A DNA stretch of 64,000 bases from Bordetella sp. H567 (GCF_001704295.1 NZ_CP012334.1:2988084-3052083), one strand, 5' to 3'; counted from the stretch's first letter, positions 44,408 through 53,741 are shown. Numbers and translations: made by a program. Notes: generated from the letters alone by a model not told the origin.

Positions 44408-45385
44408 GTGACGCCCAGCGAGAACCCCCACCGCCTGGTCCCCGCGCGCAGCCTTTTCGGCATCGACACGCCGCTGATGGTGCCGGTGCTGGACACGCGC
44501 GACGAGCATGTGCCGGAGATCGATGCCGCCTATCGGTTCAACCGCGACGTGACGCTGGCCATCCTGGCCGGCTTCATGCACAACCGGCGCGTCCTGGTGC
44601 AGGGGCTGCACGGCACGGGCAAATCCACGCACATCGAACAGGTCGCCGCAAGGCTGAACTGGCCTTGCATGCGCGTGAACCTGGACGGCCACATCAGCCG
44701 CCTGGAGCTGGTGGGCAAGGACGTCATCAAGGTGCGCGAGGGCCATAACGTCACCGAGTTCGAGGAAGGGATCCTGCCGTGGGCGCTGCGCCGGCCCATG
44801 GCGCTGATCTTCGACGAATACGACGCCGGGCGTCCGGACGTGATGTTCGTCATCCAGCGCGTCCTGGAAAAGGACGGCCGGCTCACGCTGCTGGAGCGCA
44901 ACCAGGTGATCGCGCCGCATCCCGGCTTCCGCCTGTTCGCCACCGCCAACACCGTCGGCCTGGGCAACGTTAACGGCCTGTATCACGGCACCCACGCGCT
45001 GAACCAGGGGCAGATCGACCGCTGGAACATCGTCGCCACCCTGGACTACCTGGCCCACGAGGAAGAAGCAGCCATCGTGCTGGCGCGCGTTCCCGCCATG
45101 GACACGCCGGAAGACCGCGACCGGCTGGACGCCATGCTGCGGCTGGCGGCGCTGACACGGCGCGGCTATGCGGCCGGCGACCTCTCCACCCTGATGTCGC
45201 CGCGCACGGTCATCACCTGGGCGGAAAACATCCGGATATTCGGCGATACCGCGCTGGCCTTCCGGCTGAGCTTCCTGAACAAGTGCGACGAGGCGGAACG
45301 GCCCATCGTGGCCGAATACTTCCAGCGCTGCTTCGACGCCGAACTGGAAAGCCCGCCGGGCCGCCCGGCGCCGGGTGGCGGATGA
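44408..45385 (+). CDS. CobS-like AAA+ ATPase (cobaltochelatase subunit family)
   Basis: 325 residues from GTG 44408 (GCGGAG upstream; ATG 44363 in frame lacks a site). Strong match to the CobS pattern: VPEIDAAYRFNRDVTLAILA, Walker A GLHGTGKST (66-74), Walker B ALIFDEYDAGRPDV (about 132-145), ATANTVGLGNVNGLYHGTH and INQ/LNQGQIDRW. CobS and CobT form the ATP-driven chaperone that lets CobN insert cobalt into hydrogenobyrinate diamide. No CobN or other cobalamin gene is in the window. Stop overlaps the next start (ATGA). Confidence 0.85.
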   Translation: MTPSENPHRLVPARSLFGIDTPLMVPVLDTRDEHVPEIDAAYRFNRDVTLAILAGFMHNRRVLVQGLHGTGKSTHIEQVAARLNWPCMRVNLDGHISRLELVGKDVIKVREGHNVTEFEEGILPWALRRPMALIFDEYDAGRPDVMFVIQRVLEKDGRLTLLERNQVIAPHPGFRLFATANTVGLGNVNGLYHGTHALNQGQIDRWNIVATLDYLAHEEEAAIVLARVPAMDTPEDRDRLDAMLRLAALTRRGYAAGDLSTLMSPRTVITWAENIRIFGDTALAFRLSFLNKCDEAERPIVAEYFQRCFDAELESPPGRPAPGGG

Positions 45386-47124
45386 GCGCGGACGCAGCCC
45401 GGCTGGCGCGCCAATACCGGCTGGTGGCACTGTGCTCGGCCACGCTGCGCGCGCTGACGGGCGACGGCACCCTGCATTATCGCGAGGGCGTCCTGTGGCG
45501 CGGCGATGCCGCGGTGGACTTGTCCGCGCCGCATCTGCGCCCGGATCCGGACCTGGATGACGGGCCAGCCCTGCGCGGCATGGCCGATGCCGCCGCGATG
45601 CGGCTGATCCATTCGGATTCGGGACTGCACCAGCGCATCCGTCCGCCCGGCGGCGTGCAGGCGCTGGTATTCGAACTGCTGGAGCAACTGCGGGCGGAAA
45701 GCCTGGCGCCGGCGCACATGCCCGGCTTGCGCCGCAACCTGCGCCACCGTTTCGAATCGTGGTCGCTGGCATTCATGCAGGCGCGGCTGGCCGACAGCGA
45801 GAGCGGCCTGCTGCTGTTCGCGGTGCTGCAACTGGCGTGGATGCGGCTGACCGGATGGCCGCTGCCCGAGCCGCTGGAAGGCATCATGGAAATGCCGCGT
45901 GCCACCCTGTCGCCCATCCTGGGCGCGGCCATGCGCGAACTACGCGAGCGGCGCGGCGACCAGGCCGCCTACGGCGAAGCGGCGCGCGAGGTCGCGCGGC
46001 GGGTCGCCCATCTGTTGGACGCCAAACCCGCGCCCGCGCGCGCCGACGCCTCGCCGCCGGATGCGCGCGCCGCGCGGCTGGCCTTTACGCTGGTCACCGC
46101 GCCGGCGGACCCGGCCGGCAAGGAGAGCGGCGCCGCCGGCGCCGCGGCAGGCGACGCGTCCGCCGCCCAGCCATACCGCGACTATCGGGTACATACCCGC
46201 CGGTACGACGTCGAGGTCAGTGCGGCCCGCCTGGTACGTGCGGCGCAGCTGCGCGCGCTGCGGGATGCGCTGGACCAGCGGGTAGCCGCCGCGGGCCTGA
46301 ATCGGGCGCGGCTGACGCGGCGCCTGGCCGCCGCGATGTGCGCGCCGCGCGAGGACGGCTGGTCCTTCGAACAGGAAACGGGCCGGCTGGACGGGCGGCG
46401 CCTGGCGCAGGTGGTCAGCTCGCCGGCGCAGCGGCACGTATTCCGCCGGCCGCACATGCGCCGCCAGGCCGATGCGGCGGTGACCTTCCTGATCGACTGC
46501 TCGGGCTCGATGAAGGCCCGCATCGACGCCATCGCCCCCATCGTCGATACCCTGGCCCGGGCGCTGGACGATCTGGCCGTGCCGACTGAAGTGCTGGGCT
46601 ACACCACCGGCGCCTGGCATGGCGGCCGGGCGCGCCTGGATTGGCTGGCGCAGGGACGGCCGGCGTGCCCCGGAAGGCTGAACGAGGTCTGTCACCTGGT
46701 CTTCAAGGAAGCCGGCCGATCGTGGCGCCGCGCGCGCGCCGATATCGCGGCGCTGCTCAAGCCCGACCTGTTTCGCGAAGGCATCGACGGCGAAGCCGTC
46801 CAGTGGGCAGCAGCGCGACTGATGCAGCGGGATGCCCGGCGCCGGCTGCTGGTGGTGGTTTCCGACGGCGGGCCGATGGACGCCGCGACGGTGCAGGCCA
46901 ACGGCGCCGACTACCTGGACAGCCACCTGCGGCACGTCGTCGGGCGGCTGGAAGCCGCGGGCCGGATGGCCATCCTGGCCGTGGGCGTGGGGCAGGACCT
47001 GACGCCGTATTACAGGCGCGGCATCGCGCTGGACGTCTCGCGCCCGGTCGACACGCGGCTGCTGATGGAAGTCGCGGAGGCCATGTCCTGCGCCTGCACC
47101 ACCGTGACAGCGATCACCCGATAG
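45382..47124 (+). CDS. CobT-like von Willebrand factor A domain protein
   Basis: 580 residues. The N-terminal two thirds are helical and variable. The C-terminal VWA domain (from about 365) has the metal-ion-dependent adhesion motif DCSGSM at 372-377, [18 protein letters not shown] and [11 protein letters not shown], as in CobT. It is expected to form a two-tier ring complex with the CobS-like ATPase. The typical acidic low-complexity centre of CobT is weak here. The last 115 bases are antisense to the 3' end of pta. Confidence 0.82.
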   Translation: MSADAARLARQYRLVALCSATLRALTGDGTLHYREGVLWRGDAAVDLSAPHLRPDPDLDDGPALRGMADAAAMRLIHSDSGLHQRIRPPGGVQALVFELLEQLRAESLAPAHMPGLRRNLRHRFESWSLAFMQARLADSESGLLLFAVLQLAWMRLTGWPLPEPLEGIMEMPRATLSPILGAAMRELRERRGDQAAYGEAAREVARRVAHLLDAKPAPARADASPPDARAARLAFTLVTAPADPAGKESGAAGAAAGDASAAQPYRDYRVHTRRYDVEVSAARLVRAAQLRALRDALDQRVAAAGLNRARLTRRLAAAMCAPREDGWSFEQETGRLDGRRLAQVVSSPAQRHVFRRPHMRRQADAAVTFLIDCSGSMKARIDAIAPIVDTLARALDDLAVPTEVLGYTTGAWHGGRARLDWLAQGRPACPGRLNEVCHLVFKEAGRSWRRARADIAALLKPDLFREGIDGEAVQWAAARLMQRDARRRLLVVVSDGGPMDAATVQANGADYLDSHLRHVVGRLEAAGRMAILAVGVGQDLTPYYRRGIALDVSRPVDTRLLMEVAEAMSCACTTVTAITR

Positions 47125-48077
47125 ATGTCATCGGCATCGCACCCACGCGACAAATCGTTCGCCGGCTTGCGCAGCCCCTGCAGCAAGGGGCCGATGGCTT
47201 TCGCGCCCGCCAGGCGTTCGGCCAGCTTGTAGCCGATATTGCCCGCTTCCAGGCTGGGAAACACCAGCACGTTGGCGTGGCCATGCACGCGCGAATCGGG
47301 AATCTTGCGATGCGCGATTTCCTCCACCAGCGCGGCATCCAGCTGCACGTCGCCGTCGACGGCCAGTTCTGGCCGCCGGGCCCGCACCTGGCGCACCGCA
47401 TCGGCCACCTTGTCCACCGCGGGATGCCGGGCGCTGCCGTTGGTCGAAAAGGACAGCATCGCCACGCGCGGTTCTTCCTCCAGCAGCGTACGCGCGCTGT
47501 CTGCCGCCGCGACGGCGATGTCGGCGAGCTGCGCGGCATCCGGATCCACCACCAGGCCGCAGTCGGCGAAGATCATGCTGCCCTGGCAGCGATGGTAGGG
47601 CTCGCAGAACATCATGATGAAGAAGCTGGACACCAGCCGGAATGCCGGGTCCACGCCGACGATCTGGATGGCGCAGCGCACGACGTCGGCGGTGGTATGC
47701 AACGCGCCGGACACCGCGCCATCGGCCTGCCCTTCCCGCACCATCAGGTTGGCGAAGCACAGCGGATCGCGTACCGCCTGGGCGGCGGCCTCGCGTGTCA
47801 TGCCCTTGGCCTGGCGCAAGCGGTACAAGGCCTGCGCATAGGCGTCGCGCAAGGGCGATGCGGCGGGATCGTGCTGTTCGATGCCGTCCAGGACGACGCC
47901 GGCCTGCCGCGCGGCGCCGGCGATGCGGCTCGCCTCGCCGACCAGCACGATGCGGGCGATGCCCTCTTGCCGGGCGCGCGCGGCCGCGCGCAGCACGCGA
48001 GCGTCCTCGGCTTCGCACAGGACGATGCGGCGCGGATCGGCGCGCGCGTTTTCCAGGATGTGATCGAAGGCAAGCAT
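47010..48077 (-). CDS. pta: Phosphate acetyltransferase
   Basis: 355 residues, the short single-domain Pta. It converts acetyl phosphate plus CoA to acetyl-CoA. Motifs: [49 protein letters not shown] and the C-terminal [24 protein letters not shown]. The conserved end is normally near VVQAQ; here about 25 residues more follow, running into the antisense of the cobT-like gene. It lies 80 bases after xsc in the same direction, so it takes up the acetyl phosphate made by Xsc. Confidence 0.9.
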   Translation of the reverse strand: MLAFDHILENARADPRRIVLCEAEDARVLRAAARARQEGIARIVLVGEASRIAGAARQAGVVLDGIEQHDPAASPLRDAYAQALYRLRQAKGMTREAAAQAVRDPLCFANLMVREGQADGAVSGALHTTADVVRCAIQIVGVDPAFRLVSSFFIMMFCEPYHRCQGSMIFADCGLVVDPDAAQLADIAVAAADSARTLLEEEPRVAMLSFSTNGSARHPAVDKVADAVRQVRARRPELAVDGDVQLDAALVEEIAHRKIPDSRVHGHANVLVFPSLEAGNIGYKLAERLAGAKAIGPLLQGLRKPANDLSRGCDADDIYRVIAVTVVQAQDMASATSISSRVSTGRETSSAMPRL

Positions 48078-48157
48078 GCCTTACCCCGCTGAAGATCCAT
48101 GGGCCAGGAGGCGGCCGGCGCGATCGCGCCGGGCCGCAACGACGGCGATGCCGCCGA

Positions 48158-49969
48158 TCAGGTGTAGTCCCTGTACTTCTCCAGGTAGCGCACCGGCCGG
48201 GACAGGGCATCGCGGCGGAAGGGATCGCCCAGCTCGCGCGTGCACATGATTTCCAGGATGGTGGTCTTGCCGTGGTTCATCTGCAGGTCCACGGCCTTGC
48301 GCAGCGCCTCGCCCACCTGCTCGATGCGGTCGACGACGATGCCTTCGGCACCCATCGCCCTGCCGATCGCCGCGAAGCTCTGGTTGTCCAGCTCGCCCGC
48401 CACGAAGCGGCGGTTGTAGAAATCCACCTGGTTCTTCTTTTCCGCGCCCCATTGCCGGTTATGGAAGACCACCGCCGTGACCGGAATGTTGTGGCGCACG
48501 CAGGTCATGGTTTCCATCATGCTCATGCCCCAGGCGCCGTCGCCGGCATAGGAAATCGCCGGGCGGTGCGGGGCCGCCACCTTGGCGCCGATGATGGTGG
48601 GAAAGGCATAGCCGCAATTGCCCCAGCTCATCGCCGCGAACATGCTGCGCGGCTTGTCGAAGCGCAGATAGCTGTTGGCCACGGAGTTGATGTTGCCGAT
48701 GTCCGTCGACACCATGACGTCCGGCGGCATGGCCTTCTCCAGCTCGCGCAGCACCTGCCGCGGATGCAGGTACTCGCCGCCGTTGAAGGTTTTCTCGCGC
48801 TTCTGCTCCTCGATCATGTCCAGGCTGTAGGGATCGCGCTCATGCGTCCATTCGTCCAGCTCTTTCTCCCAGGCGGCCTTTTCGCCGGCGATTTCGTCGG
48901 CGCGCTGCGCCTTGGTGGCGTCGCAGGCCAGCGTCTTGCCTTGCAGCCGCGTCATCAGGGCCTTGGCCGCCGCCTTCGCGTCACCGCAGATGCCAACGGT
49001 GATCTTCTTCACCAGTCCCAGCATCTTGTGATCGGCATCGATCTGGATGATCTTGGCGTCCTTGGGCCAGTAGTCCATGCCGTGCTGCGGCAAGGTGCCG
49101 AACGGACCCAGGCGCGAACCCAGGGCCAGCACGACGTCCGCGCGCGAGATCAGCTTCATGGCCGCCTTCGAGCCCTGGTAGCCCAGCGGCCCGCACCACA
49201 GCGGATGGCGCGCCGGAAAGGAGTCGTTGTGCAGATAGCTGTTGACCACCGGCGCGCCCAGCCGCTCGGCCAGCGCCTTGCATTCCTCCACCGCGTCGCC
49301 CATCACGACGCCGCCGCCGGAAATGATGACGGGAAAGCGGGCCTGGGCCAGCAACTGCGCGGCTTGCTCCAGGCTTTCGTCGCCGCCGGGACCGCGGTCC
49401 AGCCGCCGCGGCTGGGGGATTTCCGCCTTGATGTCGCCGTAGAAGTAATCGCGCGGGATATTCAGCTGCGCAGGGCCCATTTCGGCCATGGCGCGATCGA
49501 AGCAGCGCGCGGTGAACTCGGCCATGCGCGCGGGATGGGTCACATGGCCCTGGTATTTGGTGAACTCCTGGAACATCGGCAACTGGTTGGTTTCCTGGAA
49601 TCCGCCCAGGCCGATACCCATGGTGCCGGCCTCCGGCGTGACGATGACCACGGGACTGTGCGCCCAGTAGGCTGCCGCGATGGCGGTCACGCAGTTGCTG
49701 ATGCCCGGGCCGTTCTGGCCGATCACCACGCCGTGGCGCCCCGATACGCGGGAATAGCCGTCGGCCATGTGGGCGGCGCCCTGCTCATGTACCACGGGGA
49801 TCAGCCGGATGCCGGCCGGCGCGAAGATGTCCATGGCATCCATGAAGGCCGAGCCCATGATGCCGAAGATGTCGGTCACGCCGTTGGCCGCGAGGGTCTC
49901 GACGAAGGCCTCGGACGGCGTCATGCGTTGCGGACCGGATGCTTGCGATGGTGCGGTGCTGGATGTCAT
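48158..49969 (-). CDS. xsc: Sulfoacetaldehyde acetyltransferase
   Basis: 603 residues, thiamine-diphosphate enzyme. Reaction: sulfoacetaldehyde plus phosphate to acetyl phosphate plus sulfite. Glu62 in VVHEQGAAHMADGYSR activates the cofactor; the ThDP/Mg motif GDGAWGMSMMETM ends in VVFHN; PEAGTMGIGLGGFQETNQLP is characteristic of Xsc rather than acetolactate synthase. ATG 49969 has GGAGG seven bases upstream. With pta it forms the lower pathway shared by taurine, isethionate and sulfoacetate. Divergent from tauX. Confidence 0.92.
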   Translation of the reverse strand: MTSSTAPSQASGPQRMTPSEAFVETLAANGVTDIFGIMGSAFMDAMDIFAPAGIRLIPVVHEQGAAHMADGYSRVSGRHGVVIGQNGPGISNCVTAIAAAYWAHSPVVIVTPEAGTMGIGLGGFQETNQLPMFQEFTKYQGHVTHPARMAEFTARCFDRAMAEMGPAQLNIPRDYFYGDIKAEIPQPRRLDRGPGGDESLEQAAQLLAQARFPVIISGGGVVMGDAVEECKALAERLGAPVVNSYLHNDSFPARHPLWCGPLGYQGSKAAMKLISRADVVLALGSRLGPFGTLPQHGMDYWPKDAKIIQIDADHKMLGLVKKITVGICGDAKAAAKALMTRLQGKTLACDATKAQRADEIAGEKAAWEKELDEWTHERDPYSLDMIEEQKREKTFNGGEYLHPRQVLRELEKAMPPDVMVSTDIGNINSVANSYLRFDKPRSMFAAMSWGNCGYAFPTIIGAKVAAPHRPAISYAGDGAWGMSMMETMTCVRHNIPVTAVVFHNRQWGAEKKNQVDFYNRRFVAGELDNQSFAAIGRAMGAEGIVVDRIEQVGEALRKAVDLQMNHGKTTILEIMCTRELGDPFRRDALSRPVRYLEKYRDYT

Positions 49970-50015
49970 GGGCTGGCCTCCTCGTTGGCGTCTGGCGATA
50001 GCGTGCGGTTGTCTG

Positions 50016-50045
50016 GGTATTCCGAAAACCGGAACGTTTCATACC
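50016..50045. promoter_or_regulatory. Nested inverted repeat in the xsc promoter region
   Basis: Outer arms GGTAT (50016-50020) and ATACC (50041-50045); inside them are GAAAA and CGTTTC tracts around CCGGAAC. On the minus strand the core reads GTTCCGG, which also occurs upstream of the CobS-like gene (44370) and of the IclR gene ending at 52098 (52858). It lies 47-76 bases before the xsc ATG. Confidence 0.4.
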
Positions 50046-50107
50046 ACTTATTTTTTGCCACTCTAGGCGCCGGGCGGCCCGCTGTCAACCGGAAGTTGCG
50101 TGCCGGC

Positions 50108-50141
50108 CTGGACCCATCGAACGCTGCGCACTGGTACTTAG
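50108..50141 (+). promoter_or_regulatory. Direct CTGG boxes upstream of tauX (candidate TauR site)
   Basis: CTGGACCCAT begins at 50108 and CTGGTACTTAG at 50131, again a 23-base step as at tauA. The first box matches CTGGAC exactly and the second keeps ACTTA. It lies 65-98 bases before tauX. Confidence 0.45.
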
Positions 50142-50205
50142 CCGCGCGGTCCGCGCTACGTACGCTGTGCCGCACATCCACGATGAAACAGGAAAGGAGA
50201 TGCCC

Positions 50206-50595
50206 ATGCCCGCCACCGTCAGCGCCGATCTGCTGGCCGCCTTCGCCGACGCCTGGAACCGTCACGACATCGAGGGCCTGATGTCCTTCATGCATGAGGA
50301 CTGCGTCTTCGAAACCGTGGCGGGACCGGAGGCGCATGGCAGCCGCCACGTGGGCCGCGAGGCCGTGCGCGAGGCCTTCGCGGCAGCGTGGCGCAACGTG
50401 CCCGATGCACAGTGGCGCAACGGCACGCATTGGGTCGCGGGCGACCGCGGCGTATCCGAATCCACCTTCACCGGCACCAATCCCGACGGCACGCGCATCG
50501 AGGCCAACATGGTCGACCTGTTCGTTTTCCGCGACGGCAAGATCCTGGTGAAGAACGCATTCCGCAAGAACCGGCCGCCGCTGCCCGCGCGCTGA
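50206..50595 (+). CDS. tauX: NTF2/SnoaL-like protein, probable taurine dehydrogenase small subunit
   Basis: 129 residues with a SnoaL/NTF2-like cone fold: FADAWNRHDIEGLMSFMHEDCVFET, then GREAVREAFAAAWRNVPDAQW and VDLFVFRDGKILVKNAF. Start at ATG 50206 with GGAAAGGAG six bases upstream. TauX of known taurine dehydrogenases is a small protein of this kind, as I recall it. Here it precedes a FAD oxidoreductase by 68 bases and is divergent from xsc, the classical tauXY-xsc association. On its own the fold says little; context carries the call. Confidence 0.62.
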   Translation: MPATVSADLLAAFADAWNRHDIEGLMSFMHEDCVFETVAGPEAHGSRHVGREAVREAFAAAWRNVPDAQWRNGTHWVAGDRGVSESTFTGTNPDGTRIEANMVDLFVFRDGKILVKNAFRKNRPPLPAR

Positions 50596-50663
50596 GCCGC
50601 CGGCCGTCCATAGCGTCACCCCCCATCGTCCCTTTCCCACTGACCTCCTACTGGCGATACATC

Positions 50664-52085
50664 GTGGCCGCATACGTCCCCACGCCCGCTCCGGCCTCCA
50701 CGGCCGGCGTCCCGCCAGGTCCGGGCCTGGCCCCCTATGACCCCTTGTTCGATCCGCTCGTCTCCCGGACCGGACACGGGCAGGACTACGCGCCGACCTA
50801 CTGGGTCGCATCCGCCGGTGCCCCGCCGCCCGACGATGGACCGGTGCGCGGCGACATCGACGTCGACGTCGCGGTCATCGGCTCCGGGTTCACCGGCCTG
50901 TCCACGGCGCTTGCGCTGGCGCGCGACCACGGTGTGCAAGCTGTCGTGCTGGAGGCCAACCGGGCCGCGTGGGGCTGCACCAGCCGCAACGGCGGCCAGG
51001 GCCAGAACGCCTCCGGCCGGCTGTATCGCTCGCAGTGGATCGCACGCTGGGGACTGGACACCGCGCGGCGGCTGGATGCGGAAATCCGGGAGGGCTTCGA
51101 ATACTGGAAGAGCCTGGTCGCGTCTATCGAATGCGACGCGCAGCCCGGAGGCCATCTCTACACCGCGCATCGCGGCAAGAAGCTGGCCTTCCTGGAGAAC
51201 GAGGCCCGCATCATGCGCGAGCTGTTCGGCTACGACGCGCGCATGTTGAGCCGCGAGGAGCTGCATGCGCGCTATACGGCGGATCGCGAGGCCGCCGGCG
51301 CCCTGCTCGAACCCGACGGCATCGGCGTGCATCCGCTCAAGCTCGCGTACGGCTACCTGCGGCAGGCGCGCGCGCTGGGCGCCCGCGTGCACACGGCCAG
51401 CCCCGTGCAAGGCTGGGAAACGGTGGGCGGCGTCCATCAGCTGCGCACGCCCGGCGGCGTCGTACGGGCGCGCCGCGTGGCGGTGGCCACGGGTGGGTAT
51501 ACGCCGCAGGGCCTGCATCCGGCCTTGTCGGGGCGCATCATGCCCATTCTGTCCAATTCCATGGTGACACGCGTGCTGACGCCCGCGGAGCGCGAGGCGG
51601 CCGGCCTGCGCAGCACCGTGTTCATCACCGATACGCGCACGCTGCGCTTCTACTACCGGCTGCTGCCGGACGGCCGCATGCAGATCGGCAGCCGCAGCGC
51701 GGTCACGGGCGCGGACGCGCGTCATCCGCGCCACCTGCGCCTGCTGCAGGAGGGGCTGGCACGCAAGTTTCCCGCCTTGCGCGATGTGAAGATCGACTAT
51801 TCGTGGTGGGGATGGGTCGACGTCAGCCACGACATGATGCCGCGCATCGCGCGGCCCGACCCCGGCCAGCACATCTACTACGCCTGCGGCTACGGCGGCA
51901 ACGGCGTGTCGTTTTCCGCCGCCGCCGGCCGCCGCATGGCGCAGCGCATCGTCGGACAGGCGGGCGCGCAGTGGGATCTGCCGATCTACGACTCGCCCCT
52001 GCCGGGACATGCCTTCGCACCCTTCCGGCGCATCGGCCAAGCGCTGCTGTACAAGTGGTACTACCTGCGCGATGAAGTGATCTAG
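50664..52085 (+). CDS. tauY: FAD-dependent oxidoreductase, probable taurine dehydrogenase large subunit
   Basis: About 473 residues. FAD site VAVIGSGFTGLSTALALARDHG (about 69-90), GCTSRNGGQGQNASGRL, and a C-terminal GYGGNGVSFSAAAGRRMAQ: a DadA/glycine-oxidase-type flavoprotein. Expected reaction: taurine to sulfoacetaldehyde plus ammonium, electrons to cytochrome c. The start is uncertain; no ATG is available, and I use GTG 50664 without a good ribosome site. No taurine:pyruvate aminotransferase is visible, so this is the only candidate for the deamination step. The stop is the TAG of a TAGGGC repeat. Confidence 0.65.
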   Translation: MAAYVPTPAPASTAGVPPGPGLAPYDPLFDPLVSRTGHGQDYAPTYWVASAGAPPPDDGPVRGDIDVDVAVIGSGFTGLSTALALARDHGVQAVVLEANRAAWGCTSRNGGQGQNASGRLYRSQWIARWGLDTARRLDAEIREGFEYWKSLVASIECDAQPGGHLYTAHRGKKLAFLENEARIMRELFGYDARMLSREELHARYTADREAAGALLEPDGIGVHPLKLAYGYLRQARALGARVHTASPVQGWETVGGVHQLRTPGGVVRARRVAVATGGYTPQGLHPALSGRIMPILSNSMVTRVLTPAEREAAGLRSTVFITDTRTLRFYYRLLPDGRMQIGSRSAVTGADARHPRHLRLLQEGLARKFPALRDVKIDYSWWGWVDVSHDMMPRIARPDPGQHIYYACGYGGNGVSFSAAAGRRMAQRIVGQAGAQWDLPIYDSPLPGHAFAPFRRIGQALLYKWYYLRDEVI

Positions 52086-52105
52086 GGCTTGCTGACGCTA
52101 GAAGG
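52083..52105 (+). repeat. Dispersed repeat copy between convergent genes
   Basis: TAGGGCTTGCTGACG followed by CTAGAAGG; 19 of 23 bases match the left arm and adjacent bases of the hairpin element at 56931-56953. It contains the stop codons of both tauY (TAG, plus) and the IclR gene (CTA, minus). Confidence 0.45.
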
Positions 52106-52850
52106 TCTTGGACAGGTCGCGCGCGGCCTGCTGCAACTGCGGCACGAACTCGAGCGCGCGCGACAGGGGCGTGCGGGGCACCGGCGCGTGCACCGCGATC
52201 GCCGCCAGGCAAACGTCGTTCTTGTCCATCACCGGCGCGGCCACGCAGACGATGCCGGTCAGGAACTCCTCGTTGTCGATGGCGATGCGCTTGCGGCCGA
52301 TGCGGTCCAGCTCCGCCTCCAGCAGCTCGACGTCGGTGATGGTGTTCGGCGTATGGCGTTCCAGTTTCAGCGCATGTACCAGCGCGGTACGCCGCGCCTG
52401 GGGCAGCATGGCCAGCAGCAGCTTGCCGCTGGCGGTGCAATGGGCCGGCACATGCGAGCCGGGCTTGAGGTCCAGCCGCAACGGCCACGGCGCTTCCATG
52501 CGGTCCAGGTAGAGGACCTCGCTTTCGTGCAGCATGGTCAGGTTGCAGGTTTCGCCCAGCTCCGCCACCAGCCGCGACAGTATGGCATGCCGCTGGCGCC
52601 GTTCGCCGGCCAGCATGACGATGCCCAGGCCCAGCTGGGCCAGCCTGGGGCCGACCGCGTAGGCGTTTTTCTGTCCCGGTTCGCGGATGACCAGCCCGCC
52701 CGCCTCCAGCGAGGCCAGCATGCGGTGCAGCGAAGCCTTGGGCGCGGGGAATTCCTGCACGATCTCCGCCAGCGAAACCGGCCGCTCGGCCCGCACCAGG
52801 TGCTCCAGCAACGCGAACGAACGCAGCGTCGGGGTATCCGCCTTGGTCAT
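52098..52850 (-). CDS. IclR family transcriptional regulator
   Basis: 250 residues from ATG 52850. Winged helix (SLAEIVQEFPAPKASLHRMLASLE) and effector domain (GETCNLTMLHESEVLYLDRME, HCTASGKLLLAMLP, VAAPVMDKND). It ends 12 bases from the tauY stop and lies 38 bases downstream of another IclR gene of about 45% visible similarity, suggesting an old tandem duplication. GTTCCGGAAAA lies eight bases before the start. Probably senses one of the C2 sulfonates or their metabolites. Confidence 0.83.
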   Translation of the reverse strand: MTKADTPTLRSFALLEHLVRAERPVSLAEIVQEFPAPKASLHRMLASLEAGGLVIREPGQKNAYAVGPRLAQLGLGIVMLAGERRQRHAILSRLVAELGETCNLTMLHESEVLYLDRMEAPWPLRLDLKPGSHVPAHCTASGKLLLAMLPQARRTALVHALKLERHTPNTITDVELLEAELDRIGRKRIAIDNEEFLTGIVCVAAPVMDKNDVCLAAIAVHAPVPRTPLSRALEFVPQLQQAARDLSKTF

Positions 52851-52888
52851 GCCAGCCGTTCCGGAAAATGAGACGAGGTATTGTAGCC

Positions 52889-53653
52889 CTACATGCGGAA
52901 AGTCTCCGCTGTCTCGGCCGCGGCGGCGCGCAGGTCGGGTACGAAGGCGGCCAGGTCGTCCAGCGTGAGCCTGCCCACCGGCGCCTGCACGGCGATGGCG
53001 GCGCAGGCGCGCGTGCGATCCAGCATCACCGGCACCGCGATGGCGATCAGGCCCTGCAGGTGTTCCTGGTCGTTCACCGCCAGCCGCCGCTTGCGCGTCA
53101 AGGCGAGTTCCTCGCGCAGCCGCTCGCGATCGACGATGGTGCGTTCGGAATAGGCGCGCAGCGGCAGCGTGGCCAGGATGCGCTCGCGCCGCTCGTGCGG
53201 CAGGAAGCTCAGCAGCAGCTTGCCGCTGGCCGAGCAATGCAGCGGCACATGGGAACCCGGCTGCAGATGCAGCCGCAGCGGCCAGCGGGTTTCGACGCGG
53301 TCGACATACACCACGTCATTGCCGGACAACATGGTCAGGTTGCAGGTCTCGCCGATGCGCTCGACCAGTTGCTCCAGCAGCGCATGGCGCGCCGCGGCCG
53401 GGCCGGCGTGCATGAGTACATTGACGGCCAGTTGCCGCACCCGCGACGAACATTCGTAGAGCCGGTCGCCGGCGCCGCGCGTCACCAGCCACGCGTCGGT
53501 CAGCTGGCTCAGGATCCGATGCACCGTCTGCTTGGGAAGGCCGAGGGTGTCCACCAGCTCGGTCATCGAAAGCGGGCGTCCCGCGCTTGCCAGGGTTTCC
53601 AGCACCCGGAAAGCGCGGACGGCCGCCGCATTGGATTGGTTCCAATTCGTCAT
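52889..53653 (-). CDS. IclR family transcriptional regulator, SauR-like position
   Basis: 254 residues from ATG 53653 with a strong AGGAGGA site. Helix-turn-helix SMTELVDTLGLPKQTVHRILSQL; effector domain GETCNLTMLSGNDVVYVDRVE, HCSASGKLLLSFLP. Divergent from the sauS gene with a perfect 10-base inverted repeat between them, so it most likely represses sauSTU and itself. The name SauR would follow from position only. Confidence 0.83.
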   Translation of the reverse strand: MTNWNQSNAAAVRAFRVLETLASAGRPLSMTELVDTLGLPKQTVHRILSQLTDAWLVTRGAGDRLYECSSRVRQLAVNVLMHAGPAAARHALLEQLVERIGETCNLTMLSGNDVVYVDRVETRWPLRLHLQPGSHVPLHCSASGKLLLSFLPHERRERILATLPLRAYSERTIVDRERLREELALTRKRRLAVNDQEHLQGLIAIAVPVMLDRTRACAAIAVQAPVGRLTLDDLAAFVPDLRAAAAETAETFRM

Positions 53654-53714
53654 GCCTCCTCCTGCGGTCCCCTCTTCTTGTCGTCCATCCATTTTTTTGT
53701 GACGACTTTATTGT

Positions 53715-53741
53715 TTTTCGGGACAACGTCGGTCCCGAAAA
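53715..53741. promoter_or_regulatory. Perfect inverted repeat between iclR and sauS
   Basis: TTTTCGGGAC (53715-53724) and GTCCCGAAAA (53732-53741) are exact reverse complements around AACGTCG. It is 62 bases upstream of the IclR ATG and 117 before sauS. Size and position fit an IclR dimer site. Confidence 0.6.
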
